NCBI GenBank assembly: GCA_951640165.1
Contig: OX621240.1
Coordinates: forward strand, 9,932,713 to 9,996,712
Direction: 5' to 3'
Source: Pseudoips prasinana
Lineage: Eukaryota; Arthropoda; Insecta; Lepidoptera; Nolidae
Length of the DNA stretch: 64,000 nucleotides
Shown: in pieces, positions 35,565-47,890 of the stretch
How the letters are laid out: the number at the start of each line of letters is the position of its first letter
Numbering within the stretch: the first letter of the stretch is position 1
Made by a program: the position numbers and the translations under genes
The notes under the pieces: generated by a model
Told to the model about the DNA's origin: nothing
Databases searched by the model: none
What the model saw: the letters and a program-made list of their open reading frames with translations, nothing else

Positions 35565-35641
35565 TGAAAGTGAACCTTATGCTTATGTGATAAAGTTGAA
35601 AATCTATAAAAAAAATTGACAGATTGGGGTAGCGTCTGTAC
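35565..35641. mobile_element. MITE family 1, half copy
   Basis: It has the interior and right part only (gaaagtgaaccttatgctta, tgacagattggggtag, cgtctgtac). The left arm is lost, as is the ggatgtgctgg block near the right end. Confidence 0.75.
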
Positions 35642-35790
35642 AAAGATACTGCTTATTTTGCAATAAATGTTTGTCTAGAAGAATGATAAAGAACCACAAC
35701 AATGCGTGTTGGTCAATAATACACTTACATACATACTAATCTTTACATAAATACATTTACATATCAATATTTTGTCTAATGTTGATTTTT

Positions 35791-36045
35791 CACCGTAGCC
35801 TAGTTGGTAGTGCTCCTGCCTACGAAGCTGGTGGCCCTGGGTTCGAATCCCGGTAAGTGCAAATGTTTGTGTGATCAGCACGAATATTAGTTTCTGAGTC
35901 ATGGATGTTTTCTATGTATATATGTATTTATCTATCTATATAAGTATGTATATCGTCGCCTGGTACCCATAGTACAAGCTTTGCTTAGTTTGGGGCTAGG
36001 ATGATCTGTGTGACATTGTCCCTAGATATTATTATTATTATTGTT
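35791..36045 (+). mobile_element. tRNA-derived SINE, family A
   Basis: It runs caccgtagcctagttggtag, then gggttcgaatcccggtaagt, to an (att)n tail. It is very close to 10311-10561 along its whole length. Confidence 0.87.
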
Positions 36046-36131
36046 ATACACATAAGTACTAATAATATTAAGTAGATACATTCTATAGAATGTTAGTGAT
36101 TTTCACCTTTTTATAATATCAATTCAAATTA

Positions 36132-36177
36132 TCACTGATTCCATTTTGTATCTTTAAATACAAAATGGAATCAGTGA
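36132..36177. repeat. Perfect inverted repeat, 20-bp arms, 6-nt loop
   Basis: tcactgattccattttgtat (36132-36151) pairs exactly with 36158-36177 across ctttaa. Confidence 0.95.
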
Positions 36178-36264
36178 ATGTAACAAAACACCTTAAATAA
36201 GAAATATCATATTATACTAAAATTACCTACTGTCAGTATCTAACGCTTAATTAATGTTCGAACA

Positions 36265-36915
36265 TACATGTCAATTATTTCAGCCAATGAATATTATGAC
36301 ATAGGCTTTGGATCTAATCCTAAATATTATTCGCAGTCTAGCGAGAAAGTAATTTCCGACATGATTAGTTTGTATACCTAGATAGCAGATCAATTATTTT
36401 GACAAGAACTTACCAATTAAACCATCAATAATCATAAACTAAATGACAATTGTAAATGATGAAACACAAATCACATATCAAAATATAGTTTTGTACCTAG
36501 AATTAATTATGTAAGTACTTATACTAAGTTAACTTGCAATATTTACGAAAGCTTTTTATGCAGTTTTTTTAACATACACTCCCGCGCTAGAAAAATGAAT
36601 CCCTGGGTAGCGGGGTACTTTGAACTATATCCAGACTCAGAACAACTATTAATGGGTCACACAAATAGTTATGTCTTTTGTGAATATTGAACCCGGGATA
36701 GGAAGAAGCGAGGCTACTGTCTTATCCGCTGCGCCACACAGGCAGTAGGTTAAACTACAGTATATATCATGTTCGAACTCATGAAACAGACGTAGCAATT
36801 ATTTTAGCCATCGGCTATAACATCTAATGTTAAATATTATCCCTAGTCTAGCTAGAATGTAATTTCCTACATGATTGGCTTGTATAGATAAGCGGATCAA
36901 TCATTTTGACGCGGA
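36265..36915 (+). repeat. Diverged local duplication around a SINE
   Basis: Segments at about 36265-36405 and 36783-36915 share taaatattat, gtctagc, gtaatttcc, acatgatt, ttgtata and gatcaat in the same order. A SINE family B copy lies between them. Confidence 0.6.
36580..36745 (-). mobile_element. tRNA-derived SINE, family B
   Basis: The plus strand contains ggtagcggggtactttgaac, agactcagaacaactattaa and cttatccgctgcgccacaca, with a weak box B complement attgaacccggga. Confidence 0.65.
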
Positions 36916-37309
36916 TATTGTGGGCTTTTCTTCATCGCATTAGGTATCAAAAATCATCGACAAGAAAGATTCCCTAAATGGACGTTTAATTTAAATTCCT
37001 GGTAAAGTTTAATGTTTTAATCACAAATTACGGAATTAATGTTTTCTTGTAAAACTCATGTCATACAATAGCGCAGGCCAATTCACATCATCGTTAAAAG
37101 TGAACGGGCAAACTTGAAACATTTCCAATCATCAACTATGAGGATTGAAATGAACAAGACATAATCATAAAGACGTCCGGAACAAACTCCATTCAGCCAA
37201 TTCCGACGCAGTTAAAACAAAAGCCGCGACCAGGGGATCATAAAAAAGAGATAATCTTCCACAAAGCGTCAGACAAAGTTTTTGAAAATAGAATATAATT
37301 TCTAATTTT

Positions 37310-37450
37310 CTCCCGGTGATTTTAATTAAAAATGGTCCCGGGAGAGTGGGACGGCGGCACGATATCAGCCTCGGGTTAGAAAAGGATCGCTATAAATTAC
37401 TCGCTCGGTCCTCAGAGGGGCTAAATAAATTAGAAGTGATTAAGAGGAAC
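37310..37450. promoter_or_regulatory. GC-richer non-repeat block with TAAT-core sites
   Basis: ggtcccgggagagtgggacg and the following bases are preceded by gattttaattaaaaatgg (homeodomain-type TAATTA). It has no repeat match in the window and no convincing ORF. A regulatory role is inference. Confidence 0.25.
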
Positions 37451-38981
37451 GCGCTTCTGTTGCGTTGAATGTATCGTTGTTTTGTTACTTTGATAATTTG
37501 GTAAAAGAGCTTTTTACCATAATTAAGTTGTAAAAATTTTACCTTTTTGTTCGCAAATTTGGCCAGTTGTTGTACCTAATTGAAAGAAGAATGGCAATTA
37601 AAATAGTAACTTTATTACCAAAGGAATCCAATCGATCGTGTGTAAGCGTTAATTGAAAGCCATTGAATTGTAATTACAATAGTGATTATTTTTTCTCTCG
37701 CACCTTGACAAGAAATATGTTAATCTATTAATTTAGAAATCACTCTCCGTTAGTTGTTTTTGGTTGTCGGAGTGCCGACGATACGTTATACTGTCGCCTT
37801 AAGAGAAAATACTAAATTACGCGTGTTGGAAAGAGATCGATGCATGTTCGTAATGAGGGGAGTGAAAGAGACACTTTCAGTTATTGTATTAAAACAAACG
37901 ACCGCCTTGGGCCCGCAGACAACAGTTTTGGCGCGCTTTAATTTAGTCTGCTCAATGTTTTAATGTCACAGGGGAGGGGTGAGGGGGACTTACTAAGTAT
38001 CTATTTGAGGGTTGTATTGCATAGCGCGGTTTGTAAATTCTTTTGGTTAATGATTCTATTTTGTTTGTTAAGACTAGTATTGAATGAATAATTATACTTT
38101 ATTGTGTTATACTATTCAGGTGATCATTTATGCTATGATTTATGGTATTATAATTAGGAGAAATATCTATCATAATTATGGATTAATTTCGGGCTTTGAT
38201 TTTGATTTCGAGCCTTGGCCAAATATTTAAAAAAAAATTTATGACATTTTTAAGTGAGTATAATATGACTGTTTTTTTTTAACTAAAACTGTGTTTTACT
38301 TCAGGTGTGGCCCATTTAGGAGGTGGTCCCATATAATTTTTGTTCAAATTGGTTATGGTAAGAAAATGTGTAAGAAAGTAAGAAAACATACAACCTATGT
38401 TTTCTTAACTCAATCATAAAAAGAATAGCCATAATCCATAGGCAATCGTTTATCTAGGAAGAAATTCTTATAACTTAGAACAGACTTAATAAATAACGAT
38501 TCTATTAAAAGACAATATTTTTATTTTATTCATAGAAGACTATCGCCGCACGATATCGCAATGTTTCTATTCAATAAATGCGATTTTATTTGTGATGCCT
38601 TTTATATTTCTATTACAGAAGCAGTAAAGGGGAATTGATACTCTATGGTCGTCCTTGTGTTACAGATAATTTATGGCTTATAATATTCGGCCAGATTTTA
38701 TCTTTATCTATGTTTCAGTTGATTGCTTTTACCAGGAGGTCTTGTATATTTGGGAGTTTTCGAAGATATTGTGTTAGTGTTGGTATTGTGATTTTGTGTG
38801 GGTTGCAAACAAGGGAATATTTGGAGGTTATAAGAAAATGTTTTTTTTTTATTATGAATGCAGTTAGCCTAGGAGTCTTTCACTGCTTCACCGGATTATA
38901 GAGGCGAGCGAGGGCTCAAATCGTCTAGCAAAATAAAACTACAAACTAAGTACCCCCACCGAACTTCACCGGAGGGCACCT

Positions 38982-39049
38982 CCTTTGTGGTTCGAACCTC
39001 GAACCACAAAGGGTATAGAGTTCACAACCTCGAGTATAGAGTTCACAAC
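38982..39049. repeat. Short hairpin plus 16-bp direct repeat
   Basis: cctttgtggttcga (38982-38995) pairs exactly with 38999-39012 across acc. Immediately after it, gtatagagttcacaac occurs twice (39013-39028, 39034-39049). Confidence 0.9.
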
Positions 39050-39269
39050 TTAGACTGCAATGTTTTTGTTTATCTTGTTCTTTTATCATTTCGTTGGGCC
39101 GGTTTAAAGACCGAAAGGCAGTGGTATGTGTGACCTAGATATAATTTTACTAAATAATACCCGCCAAGTGCGAGTCAGATTCACACACGAAGTGTTCTAT
39201 ACCAACGTTTGTATAACAACGTGTTTGTGCACAATCTTATGGCTGTATCTTTTATTTTTAACAAAGATT

Positions 39270-39390
39270 AAAAGATGGCCACGTGCCCAGAGGGCTGGTC
39301 TAGTTTTAGCTCAAAGACTAAGCATTGCCATACAACGTGGCAATATTGCCAGTCTTTTGGACACGACGATACTCTTTGATACCGATTCAT
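39270..39390 (+). pseudogene. Fragment of RLE-type LINE C-terminus
   Basis: It encodes QRAGLVLAQRLSIAIQRGNI, then ASLLDT, homologous to QRAGSYLKQRISLAIQRGNV of the element at 30651-33549. It is more diverged than the copy at 9370-9600, so it is a related subfamily. Confidence 0.7.
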
Positions 39391-40023
39391 GAGAAGGAGT
39401 TCGTTGAGAGACATACCTCCGATATATATTAGGGTTTCGTGAGCACTTTTCTGACACGAAATCCTGAAAAAATCGCACCGTAAACCGGGGTAAATAAAAA
39501 TTATTCCTATCTCAATTCTCCAAAACGATTTCTATTCACCCTGTGTTACCGTTACATAAGCACTAAAATTAAGGATACTATGATATTATTGCTCGTACCA
39601 CGTGTGTAGCAGATTATTAACTTAAAGACTGTAAAGTCAGACAACGTTATTGTAAAGAATTAATGATGATGATGGTTAGACTGTGTATGTTACGTATTAC
39701 AAATTAGTGTTTGTAGTTTGTAGTTATTAATATTATTTATTTATTTTATAAGTCTCCATAATCCACATATTTTAGTATTTAAATTAGTTGTAAGCAAGAT
39801 TATAAGTGTTCAGATACTTTTATATTGAAATGCGAGCTGTACTGACACATGAATTGCTATTATTTACCTGGTTCCATCAGAAAACCAGCGCTGCATCAGT
39901 AATGTCGCAGCTAGTGCTGAGATGGGACCAATTCGGACTCGCACAGATAGCAATTAAGAACTTCTTTATGTGTACCTATATATTATTATTATTATCTGTG
40001 CTTGTTTACGGAATAAATATATT

Positions 40024-40120
40024 TTCTTTCTTTCTTTCTTTCTTTCTAGACCGATACTCCGACCGATTTCAGTCATGGCGATCACTTCAACTCCTTGCCG
40101 GTACGGCGATGGCCCGCCCG
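40024..40120 (+). repeat. (TTTC)n microsatellite followed by repeat shared with 9640-9730
   Basis: The (tttc)n run is at 40024-40048. Then gaccgatttcagtcatggcg, atcacttcaactcc and gccggtacggcgatgg match the minus strand of 9640-9730. Confidence 0.6.
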
Positions 40121-42278
40121 ATAATGGCTGCCATAACTAACCTTCTGAATAAACTGACCTACTGAGCGCATGTAAGTTGCTCATCTATATAATTGTATTG
40201 AATAGTCGTGGATTATCGGGGTTTCAGCTCATCACGCTAAGCTTTTCGCTTCTCAAAAACGCCTGTTTGCCTATGGGCAAGCCCGCGCCATTTCGGTGGT
40301 TGTGCTGCCAATCCTTCCCACTTAATGCTCTCGATATTGCATCTTTTCATGTGCAGTTTCTGAATAACAGTATATTTGAGGAATTGACATCCTTGTTTTC
40401 CCATATCCTCCTTCAGTTCAGAATAAAAGATCCGCTACGCTATACTCTCTTTGTCCATGCGTGAGATATGAACACACCACCGAAGTTGTCGTGGTAAATA
40501 TGCCTCAATGCTAGCTACATTGGCTCATCGCAAAACATCAGTATTACGCACGCGATAGGACCATCCGATTTTCAGGATGCTAACGATTGTAAATTCAGAC
40601 AAAGTTATCGTAAAGAATTAATAAAAAGGCATAAAACTGAATCCACATAAAGTATAAGCAGAACTCGCTTGTCGATCCAGTAATAAAAGTTCGCAGCGCA
40701 ATGCAATCAAAATATTAAACAACATAGCGTTGTAATTTCATTATTCCAAGAATCAATTGACTGCCAAGGGGCGGACTCAGGTGTAAAAGTTCGGTAAAAT
40801 TCACCAGTAATAATGTACCGTTGAAGCGACGCAATAACACAGGTATAGTTATCACATCACCCAATAATTTTCAACCTACAATGTTCACACTAGCCGAGAA
40901 CCAAATACAGATTCAGTTTTCTGGAAATCAAATTAAAATAGTCGTAGTAATTTTATTTTTACGTGAAAGTGTAGTGTCGAAATTGCGGACATAGCGACTC
41001 AATATTTGGTAATTCGGGTGAATAACCCGTTCGTGTCTTAAATTCATTTTCCATATATGGTCTTAATTATTGCATTTTGATAGTAAAATGGACCGGATTT
41101 TTAAGTAAAGTCATACAGAAGCGTAAAATGCAAATTTTTGAATTTCGTAAAACAAATAGGCATTCACCAATTTTGGTGATAACTGATAACGTAGAAGTAT
41201 CCACACACGGGTTTGCCTATAATAATGCACTCTAACTTCTACTAACTTAAACTTCTACCCGTATTTACAACAACATGGGATCGGACAGATTTTTTTTTAT
41301 GAAACCTAGCAAACTTATTAAGAAGTAGGCTCAAATATAATACAGGCATATCAAAATCGGCTGATAAAGTTAACGTTCTTGGGGGGATAAAGTGGGCATG
41401 CTTTGTCTCTTTCATGCAAAATAACTTTCTAGGCTCTATGGCTCCACTACAAGTGACGTTAGTATTTATATATGGGCCGTCTTAATATAGATAAATAAAA
41501 AAAGTTAGTGTGTTAGTGTTCACAAACATAAACTACTGTCTATTGCTCAAAGCACAAGAGAAATCTTAAAAAAACAATTCGGTAGGTTTTTCTTTACATA
41601 AATACTTTTGCATTATATATTGAATGTGTTAATATAACATGTACCATAACGTAAGTATCCAATAAATTTAGGCATAATGTTACCATACACATGTCAAAAA
41701 CTTTTGGAGCATTCCAAATTTGGCGAGAAATCCGTCAGTTTACTGTTACTTCGCTGCATATTGGAAGAGTAAGATGTCTTCATTGCCTCAAGTGTACGTT
41801 CATCGTCCACTCACTGTAATTTGGCTTCGATCCCGGGAAATTAATTTCGGAAATCACTGGCAATAATAAAGTTATAATTTTTAACGAAATTACGGTGTGG
41901 ACAGCGTGCACAGGGGCGGACTCGACAATCATGTCGGTTAACAAGGTGTAATAAAATTAGCTGTCTTATTACGGAATGGTTATGTTCTGAAGTAATGATA
42001 TAGGTATAGTGTTACATTGTATAATAATTATTTAAAATATATATAATGTAAAGAACATAATATATATTATTGATTAAGTCTGCAAACCGCTGCCAGCGGT
42101 AGAGCAAGATCAAATGAAGAACGCGTGGTGTTTTTGGGGATGTGGTCCCACTTAAGACAATGAATACCTTGCAGATAATAGGTTTATAGCATAAGTAACA
42201 TTATAATATAGTCGTCTTATGGTTCTCAAGACTGCTAGACTCATCAGCGAAGTTGCAAGGGTCGGCAGTGAGTGCATC

Positions 42279-42320
42279 CTTGTATCTTGTAGGGTTTAGA
42301 GTAACCCTACAAGATACAAG
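42279..42320. repeat. Perfect inverted repeat, 18-bp arms, 6-nt loop
   Basis: cttgtatcttgtagggtt (42279-42296) pairs exactly with 42303-42320 across tagagt. Confidence 0.95.
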
Positions 42321-42952
42321 CAAACGGTGGGGTTGCTTACTAACCGATTCAAAAGAAGGACGTGTAGGAACCAAGTCTTCAAACTTAAAGTTAGGGAACG
42401 TCCTCATGTAATTTTTTTCCAAATTGGTTGTCATACAAATAAATTGAAGTCAGTTTTTGTGATGATCTTTTAAACAGTAATTATTTGCGAATATGGTTGC
42501 TTATTTATATAAAATCAATATTTATTATTCCTTTTTAAATTTTATAGCAAAATATTAATAAAAGTTATCATATCATACTTGCATTAAAAGGCACTTATTT
42601 TTAAGTTTGAATGCAACCGACCTTTGCGTAATATCAAATTGAAAAATTACAGTTGGTTTCATAAAAGTTTTTGTTCATTAAAATTAAACGCTACTCATGG
42701 TCATTTATTTGCGTTAAAACATACGCATAAAAAATGACATTTAATTTTATTTAACTTGCCACTATAAAGTTCTTATAGCCAGTAATAACATAAAATATCA
42801 AAATAATTATAAGTGATTGGGGTGCACTTATTCTAAACTGACGGCGGCGCAGTAAGTAAAGGTTGCTCAATTAATTAGGTGTCATATAATTTTAGGGTTT
42901 GGTAATGAAGAAAGGCAATATGTATGTATATTTCCTATTATTTTTAATCTCT

Positions 42953-43117
42953 GTGCCGCGGGGAACTTTACAAACATATAATTAACGGACACAAAGTACA
43001 TCCAGACTCAGAACAACTATTTATGGGTCGCACAAATAGTTGTCCTGCGCGGGATTCGAACCCGGGACACGAAGCGGCAAGGCATCTGTCTTAGCAGCTG
43101 CGCCACACGTGCAGTAT
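42953..43117 (-). mobile_element. tRNA-derived SINE, family B
   Basis: The plus strand carries gtgccgcggggaactttaca and the clear box B complement gggattcgaacccgggac, then agctgcgccacacgtgca. Confidence 0.75.
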
Positions 43118-43255
43118 ATTGTTCTATAAATTACATAAAAACCGGTGAATTGCGAGTCAGACTTGCACATCGAGGGCTCTGTAGGCAGAACATGGATGTA
43201 CTTTATGCTATTATCAATATCACCTGTATTTATAACCTATGTTCACAAAATAAAT

Positions 43256-43278
43256 TTGATTTGATTTGATTTGATTTG
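43256..43278 (+). repeat. (TTTGA)n tail-like repeat
   Basis: The motif ttgat/ttgatt occurs about four times after aataaa, resembling a retroelement 3' tail. Confidence 0.7.
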
Positions 43279-43544
43279 TACTTTCCTTAAATGTATACGT
43301 TTTCACGGTTATTAAGCTCTTAAGGGAAAAGTTTGGTATAAGAAGTTGGTGCTAGTTTTGGACCAGGCCAAACCGTAAATGGCTAACTTTTGAACATATA
43401 TTTTTATTTACATAAAAATAATGAATACCGTGAACTCGTTGACCAAATACGTGATAAATAAGTTAAAGTAAACGAAGGTTAATAACTTAATTTATAATGA
43501 TTGATTTTTTTATTTAGTATTTGGGGCGGAAAGGTTTTCCCGTG

Positions 43545-43620
43545 ACGACCTCGAACTGGAAGGGGGGCCTACCCACGCTGTGGCAGGCCACCTACAAGAT
43601 GAACCGATAATCTTGTGCTT
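43545..43620 (+). pseudogene. RTE-like LINE fragment
   Basis: ctacccacgctgtggcaggc, then cacctacaagatgaaccgat and aatcttgtgctt match the RTE-like C-terminal coding region. Confidence 0.5.
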
Positions 43621-45275
43621 GTATAATATGTAAGCATTATTTTCGACTGCTCTAAATTATATATCTCTGTGATAAACAAACGGAGAGACGGATTTACATC
43701 ACAGGTTTATTCGAAGCGTTTATTTTGTAACAGAACCCTAACACCAGAACATTTATCTTCGGTATTTAACTTTGAACTAGGACTACAATGACATAAAAAT
43801 AATTGCTACAATTAGTAATATGGACATGCTATAGACTGTTGAAAGTTCAACGTATGTAAATTTTCTGCTACTGTTATGTGTTAGGCAGCGTCCATGGCGT
43901 CGGTATTAAATTTAATTATCAAAAATAATTACACTAATTATTTAATGACTAAGTTGTGGAATGTAAATAGTTTTTAAGCTATTACGAGATTTTAGAAAAA
44001 AAAAACGGTTGTTCTACATATTATTGTTTATTTATTTGACAGGTATGTATGGCAAATGCATCTCTGTGATTCTGGATGGCGTCATCGGTTACCAAAAGTG
44101 GCTTCATTAGCAGCGTGAGGCATGGTTCCACGAAACTCGGGCTGGTAAGACTAATTGAATTTGTAAGTGTTACGGATAAACGATGCATTGCGGGTTTTGG
44201 CCAAATTACTTGAAATGTGACTTGATAATTTTGTTGAGGCTTGATGCCGCTGCGGTGCCATGATACTAATTCAATGTATATAGTGTCATGTAAACGGTGA
44301 ATGGCGAGTTCTGGGCATGTTTCTATGAAACTGACCTAATAGCAGCTTTTGAGGTCTCAGTTTCAAAAACCATCAGCTGGTAAACGTACCTAAGTTTATA
44401 AACAAAATGTGTGTATATTTATTGAGTTTATTGTTAGTATTTGATGTTTGCACTTAAATAATTGTAGGTGTATTTACTAGAAATCTAAGTTAAATAAAAG
44501 AATATTCAAATCTGTTTAACAAATGTCTCAGTATTAAAATTACTATGACGTTGTTATTTAAATGTATGTCTTCTTCTCAGGTTTAAATTATCGGGTATAA
44601 AATGAAATTAATGTGTATCAGTTACTCAGAATTTTATTTAATTTACCTTAACTATCACATTAACATTATTTACATATCATAACTTAAAATCAATGGTTCT
44701 TAAGAATTATTGCAGGTCCTCCATTATTCCATACTTTAGCGAGTAAGTAGCTACGCAATATTTCTTATCAAAGTCATTCAAGTAAGCGTTCTTTTTTACT
44801 TTCAGACAAAAAACTAAATATCCAAGGTAGAATAAGAAGAATGAATAATAGAAAACAAAATAATATATTTGTCTTCATTTTTCACTTCTAAATTGATAGT
44901 TCCAAAGTATGTGTGTGTGCTCTCTTCAAAATTTTCAGCGCGAATGATACATTGTTAAAAAATCATGATTAAACGAGAAATATAGTGTATAATTTAGTGC
45001 CATTAAATTACCCTTAGGTTAATTACAGGTTCAAATGTTAATTATTGTTTAAATATATTTTAAACGGTCCATTTTATAAGCTTCGATAAATACAAAATAT
45101 ACTATAACACTATCGTTAAACGGGCTATCAAGATAATAGATGTCAAATATTTTGAATAATATAATCATATCAAACATTATATAAGACATTTATACAAACC
45201 AGCAGAACCTTTGCCTAGTGATGACTTCAGTTATTACTCTTTTAATGGATTTAAAGTAACAAAAATAGCTATACA

Positions 45276-45354
45276 TTATTTCAAGGATTGAAGGAAAATA
45301 ATATATATGATTTATTATTCATAAATAGTTTTTCCTCAAATCCTTGAAATAATT
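45276..45354. repeat. Imperfect inverted repeat, about 24-bp arms
   Basis: attatttcaaggattgaagg pairs with cctcaaatccttgaaataat around an AT-rich spacer of about 30 nt. Confidence 0.8.
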
Positions 45355-45650
45355 TATTATTAATGAAATTATGACGTCAGAAGTCGAAACTGCTTCACTG
45401 ACAATAAAATGCGTGATCCTAACTTTATAACTGCAATTGTGATGTGAAAATGCTTCAATTACTATAAATAGATAAGTAAAATCCGACGATTTGATTTTAC
45501 TAATCAGTTATACACGGAATTTGAAGAGATATAAACGACACCTTGTCAGTACTAATAAAATTTAATTATAATCTGCATCAACAGAGCTCCAGTGCCATAT
45601 CCATTTCACATATGAAAAAGGTGTTTCACTAGAACTTAAAATTAAGTTAA

Positions 45651-45690
45651 AGTTTTATGTCCAAATTTCGTAGAATTTGGACATAAAACT
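45651..45690. repeat. Perfect inverted repeat, 17-bp arms, 6-nt loop
   Basis: agttttatgtccaaatt (45651-45667) pairs exactly with 45674-45690 across tcgtag. Confidence 0.95.
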
Positions 45691-46289
45691 CTAGTAAATA
45701 TGATTAGTAACTTATTATGATTGGATTAAATTAAATAACAATGAAACTTGTATAGATACATAATATTCTGAATGGTTTCAATAAATATTTTGCTTATTTT
45801 AAATGGCTCTATTGCATTATATGACCGTAAGTTTGATTTCGTATCGATAAAATAAAATACTCTCACATATCATAAATCAGGTGAGCAACCTGCATTTTCA
45901 CGCGTTAACGTAGAGCCACAGTTGCAAAGACGTCATTAATAATCGATCTTCTCGTGTATCTCTACGCCATTAACAAGCTTTAGCCGAATTTCTAACCCCA
46001 TAGATGGTGTCCTGTGGCGTGGGTTACTTAGTTTATAGTCTTAATGCTAAGTAATATGAGCACCCGCCCACCTCTAATATCCGGATAACAATGAAAACTT
46101 TCATGGCTGACTGCAAAAGTCAAGTTAAAAGAATATATGGAAATCGTATGTACAACCATTTCGAGACAGTACCAATTTTAAACTTTGCCTACAACATAAT
46201 TCCTCTGTATCACGCTAAACGGGAAGGATATGGATATGTCATTAGAACTACCTTTACGTATATTCTGTGTCAATAAATTTTGGTAGGTA

Positions 46290-46535
46290 CGCTGCCTTTC
46301 ACGGCGCAGGTTGTGGGTTCGATTCTCACCCGGGATAGATATTTTTGTGCAAGAACATGTCTGCTTGTACTGAGTCTAGGTGTAAATCATCTATGTAAGT
46401 ATGTATTTACAAAAGAAAAATATTATGTTATGTAGTATCTACCTATATCAATTATCTGGTTTCCATAGTACAAGCTCTGCTTAGTTTGGGATCAGATGGC
46501 CGTGTGTGAATAATGTCCCAGGATATTATTATTAT
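46290..46535 (+). mobile_element. tRNA-derived SINE, family C
   Basis: The head gtgggttcgattctcacccg carries box B. The body contains catagtacaagctctgctta and the tail is (att)n. Confidence 0.7.
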
Positions 46536-46669
46536 TAATATCACCACCAAATATGGTTATTGTAATTACATGCACTTCGATCATTTGAGGCTGCTCATAT
46601 AATTACCAGCTTTCGGAATAACACGTAATAATAAATACGATTATTTTGTAATAGTAGTCATATATATAA

Positions 46670-46862
46670 CTAGCTATGCTCCGCGGTTTTACCCGCGTTA
46701 AACTTTATAAATTATAGCCTAGGTGTTATTCTGATGTATCAGCTATATTATTGTAAAGTTTTATTAAAATCCATTCAGTCGTTTTTACGTGAAAGAGTAA
46801 CAAACATCCATCCATCCATCCATCCATACTTACCAACTTTCGCGTTTATAATATTAGTAGGA
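46670..46862 (-). mobile_element. Complete short Helitron
   Basis: On the minus strand it starts TCCTACTAATATTATAAACG after A and ends gcggagcatagCTAG before T, giving 193 bp with A^T flanks. An (atcc)n microsatellite lies inside at 46806-46829. Confidence 0.75.
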
Positions 46863-47429
46863 TAAACATTCATTAGCACATTTGTAAATACTAATTCAAT
46901 TGCTGTCCTAGATCATTAGCAGCCATACCTACAACCATCTCAAATTCAGTTCAAAATGAAGTCTTATTTTGTATAGAGATACAACTCAATATTGGTGAGG
47001 ATGTTGATGACCACCTTGTTACTTAATAGTGTTGTTGATCCCTCCCTGTGCTATTGGAAAAGTAAATTGCGGTTACTTTGCGGTTAAACTTGTTCACCTT
47101 TGTCTATTCGTGGCAGAGTTAAAGGAGCCATTTGAGCAGTAATTTTGTGCTTTAACTCATAATGTCCATTTAGTTATCATCATTAACTTATAGATTTGCA
47201 AGTTAAAGAAACCAATATAAGTGGTAAATACTATAATCAATTTCTATGTTTGGCATTTTAATACTCAGTACTTAATAGGACAATTACTTTATATTTTATT
47301 GTATGGTTAGTGGTAGTGTTACTTTGACACTTGGGTAACCAGGCTACTGACTTGACTAAAACCGGGACCGACAGCTTTTAGTGCCGGTTCCAAAGCACGA
47401 ATATAAATCTCTAAAATGAAAAGAAAACG

Positions 47430-47595
47430 CCCCCACTAGGTTGCGGGGTACTATACAAACATATAACATGGACACAAAGTAAACTCAAACTAAGAATGAC
47501 TACGTATAGGTCACACAAATAGGGGTATTGTGCAGTTTAGAACCCGGAACACAAGGCGCGAGGCAATTAGCTTAACCGCAGCGCCTGCGCATACT
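47430..47595 (-). mobile_element. tRNA-derived SINE, family B, decayed
   Basis: The plus strand carries aggttgcggggtactataca, cacacaaataggggtattgt and agcttaaccgcagcgcctgc. Confidence 0.5.
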
Positions 47596-47734
47596 AATAT
47601 TATAAATACATTTTTTTACTATGAGTTTGTTCGTTTGTTACAGTTTCACGTCTTAGATAACGCGAGCTAAGAATATATGAAAAACCTTGTAAAAAAAACA
47701 ATATCTTTGGGACAACTAATACGCTGCCATGTGA

Positions 47735-47890
47735 TCCCAAACTGGGCAGAGCCCAGGCAGAGATAATGTACATATTATAGAAAAATTTCACCCAGATACT
47801 GAACAAATAATTTTGCTCATTGCACAAAGCTTTGTCCCGGTTGGGGATCATCTGGCTTAGCAACCACGAGACTGAAACGCCAGTCATTAA
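47735..47890 (-). mobile_element. SINE family C, decayed
   Basis: The plus strand has atcccaaactgggcagagcc, then cacccagatactgaacaaat and ggttggggatcatctggctt. Confidence 0.4.

Noticed and set aside
37754..37963. Plus frame of 69 codons in a GC-richer area
   Set aside because: No motif or neighbour support, and codon use looks random.
39806..40165. 119-codon plus frame
   Set aside because: It crosses a (TTTC)n microsatellite and a dispersed repeat; no domain recognised.
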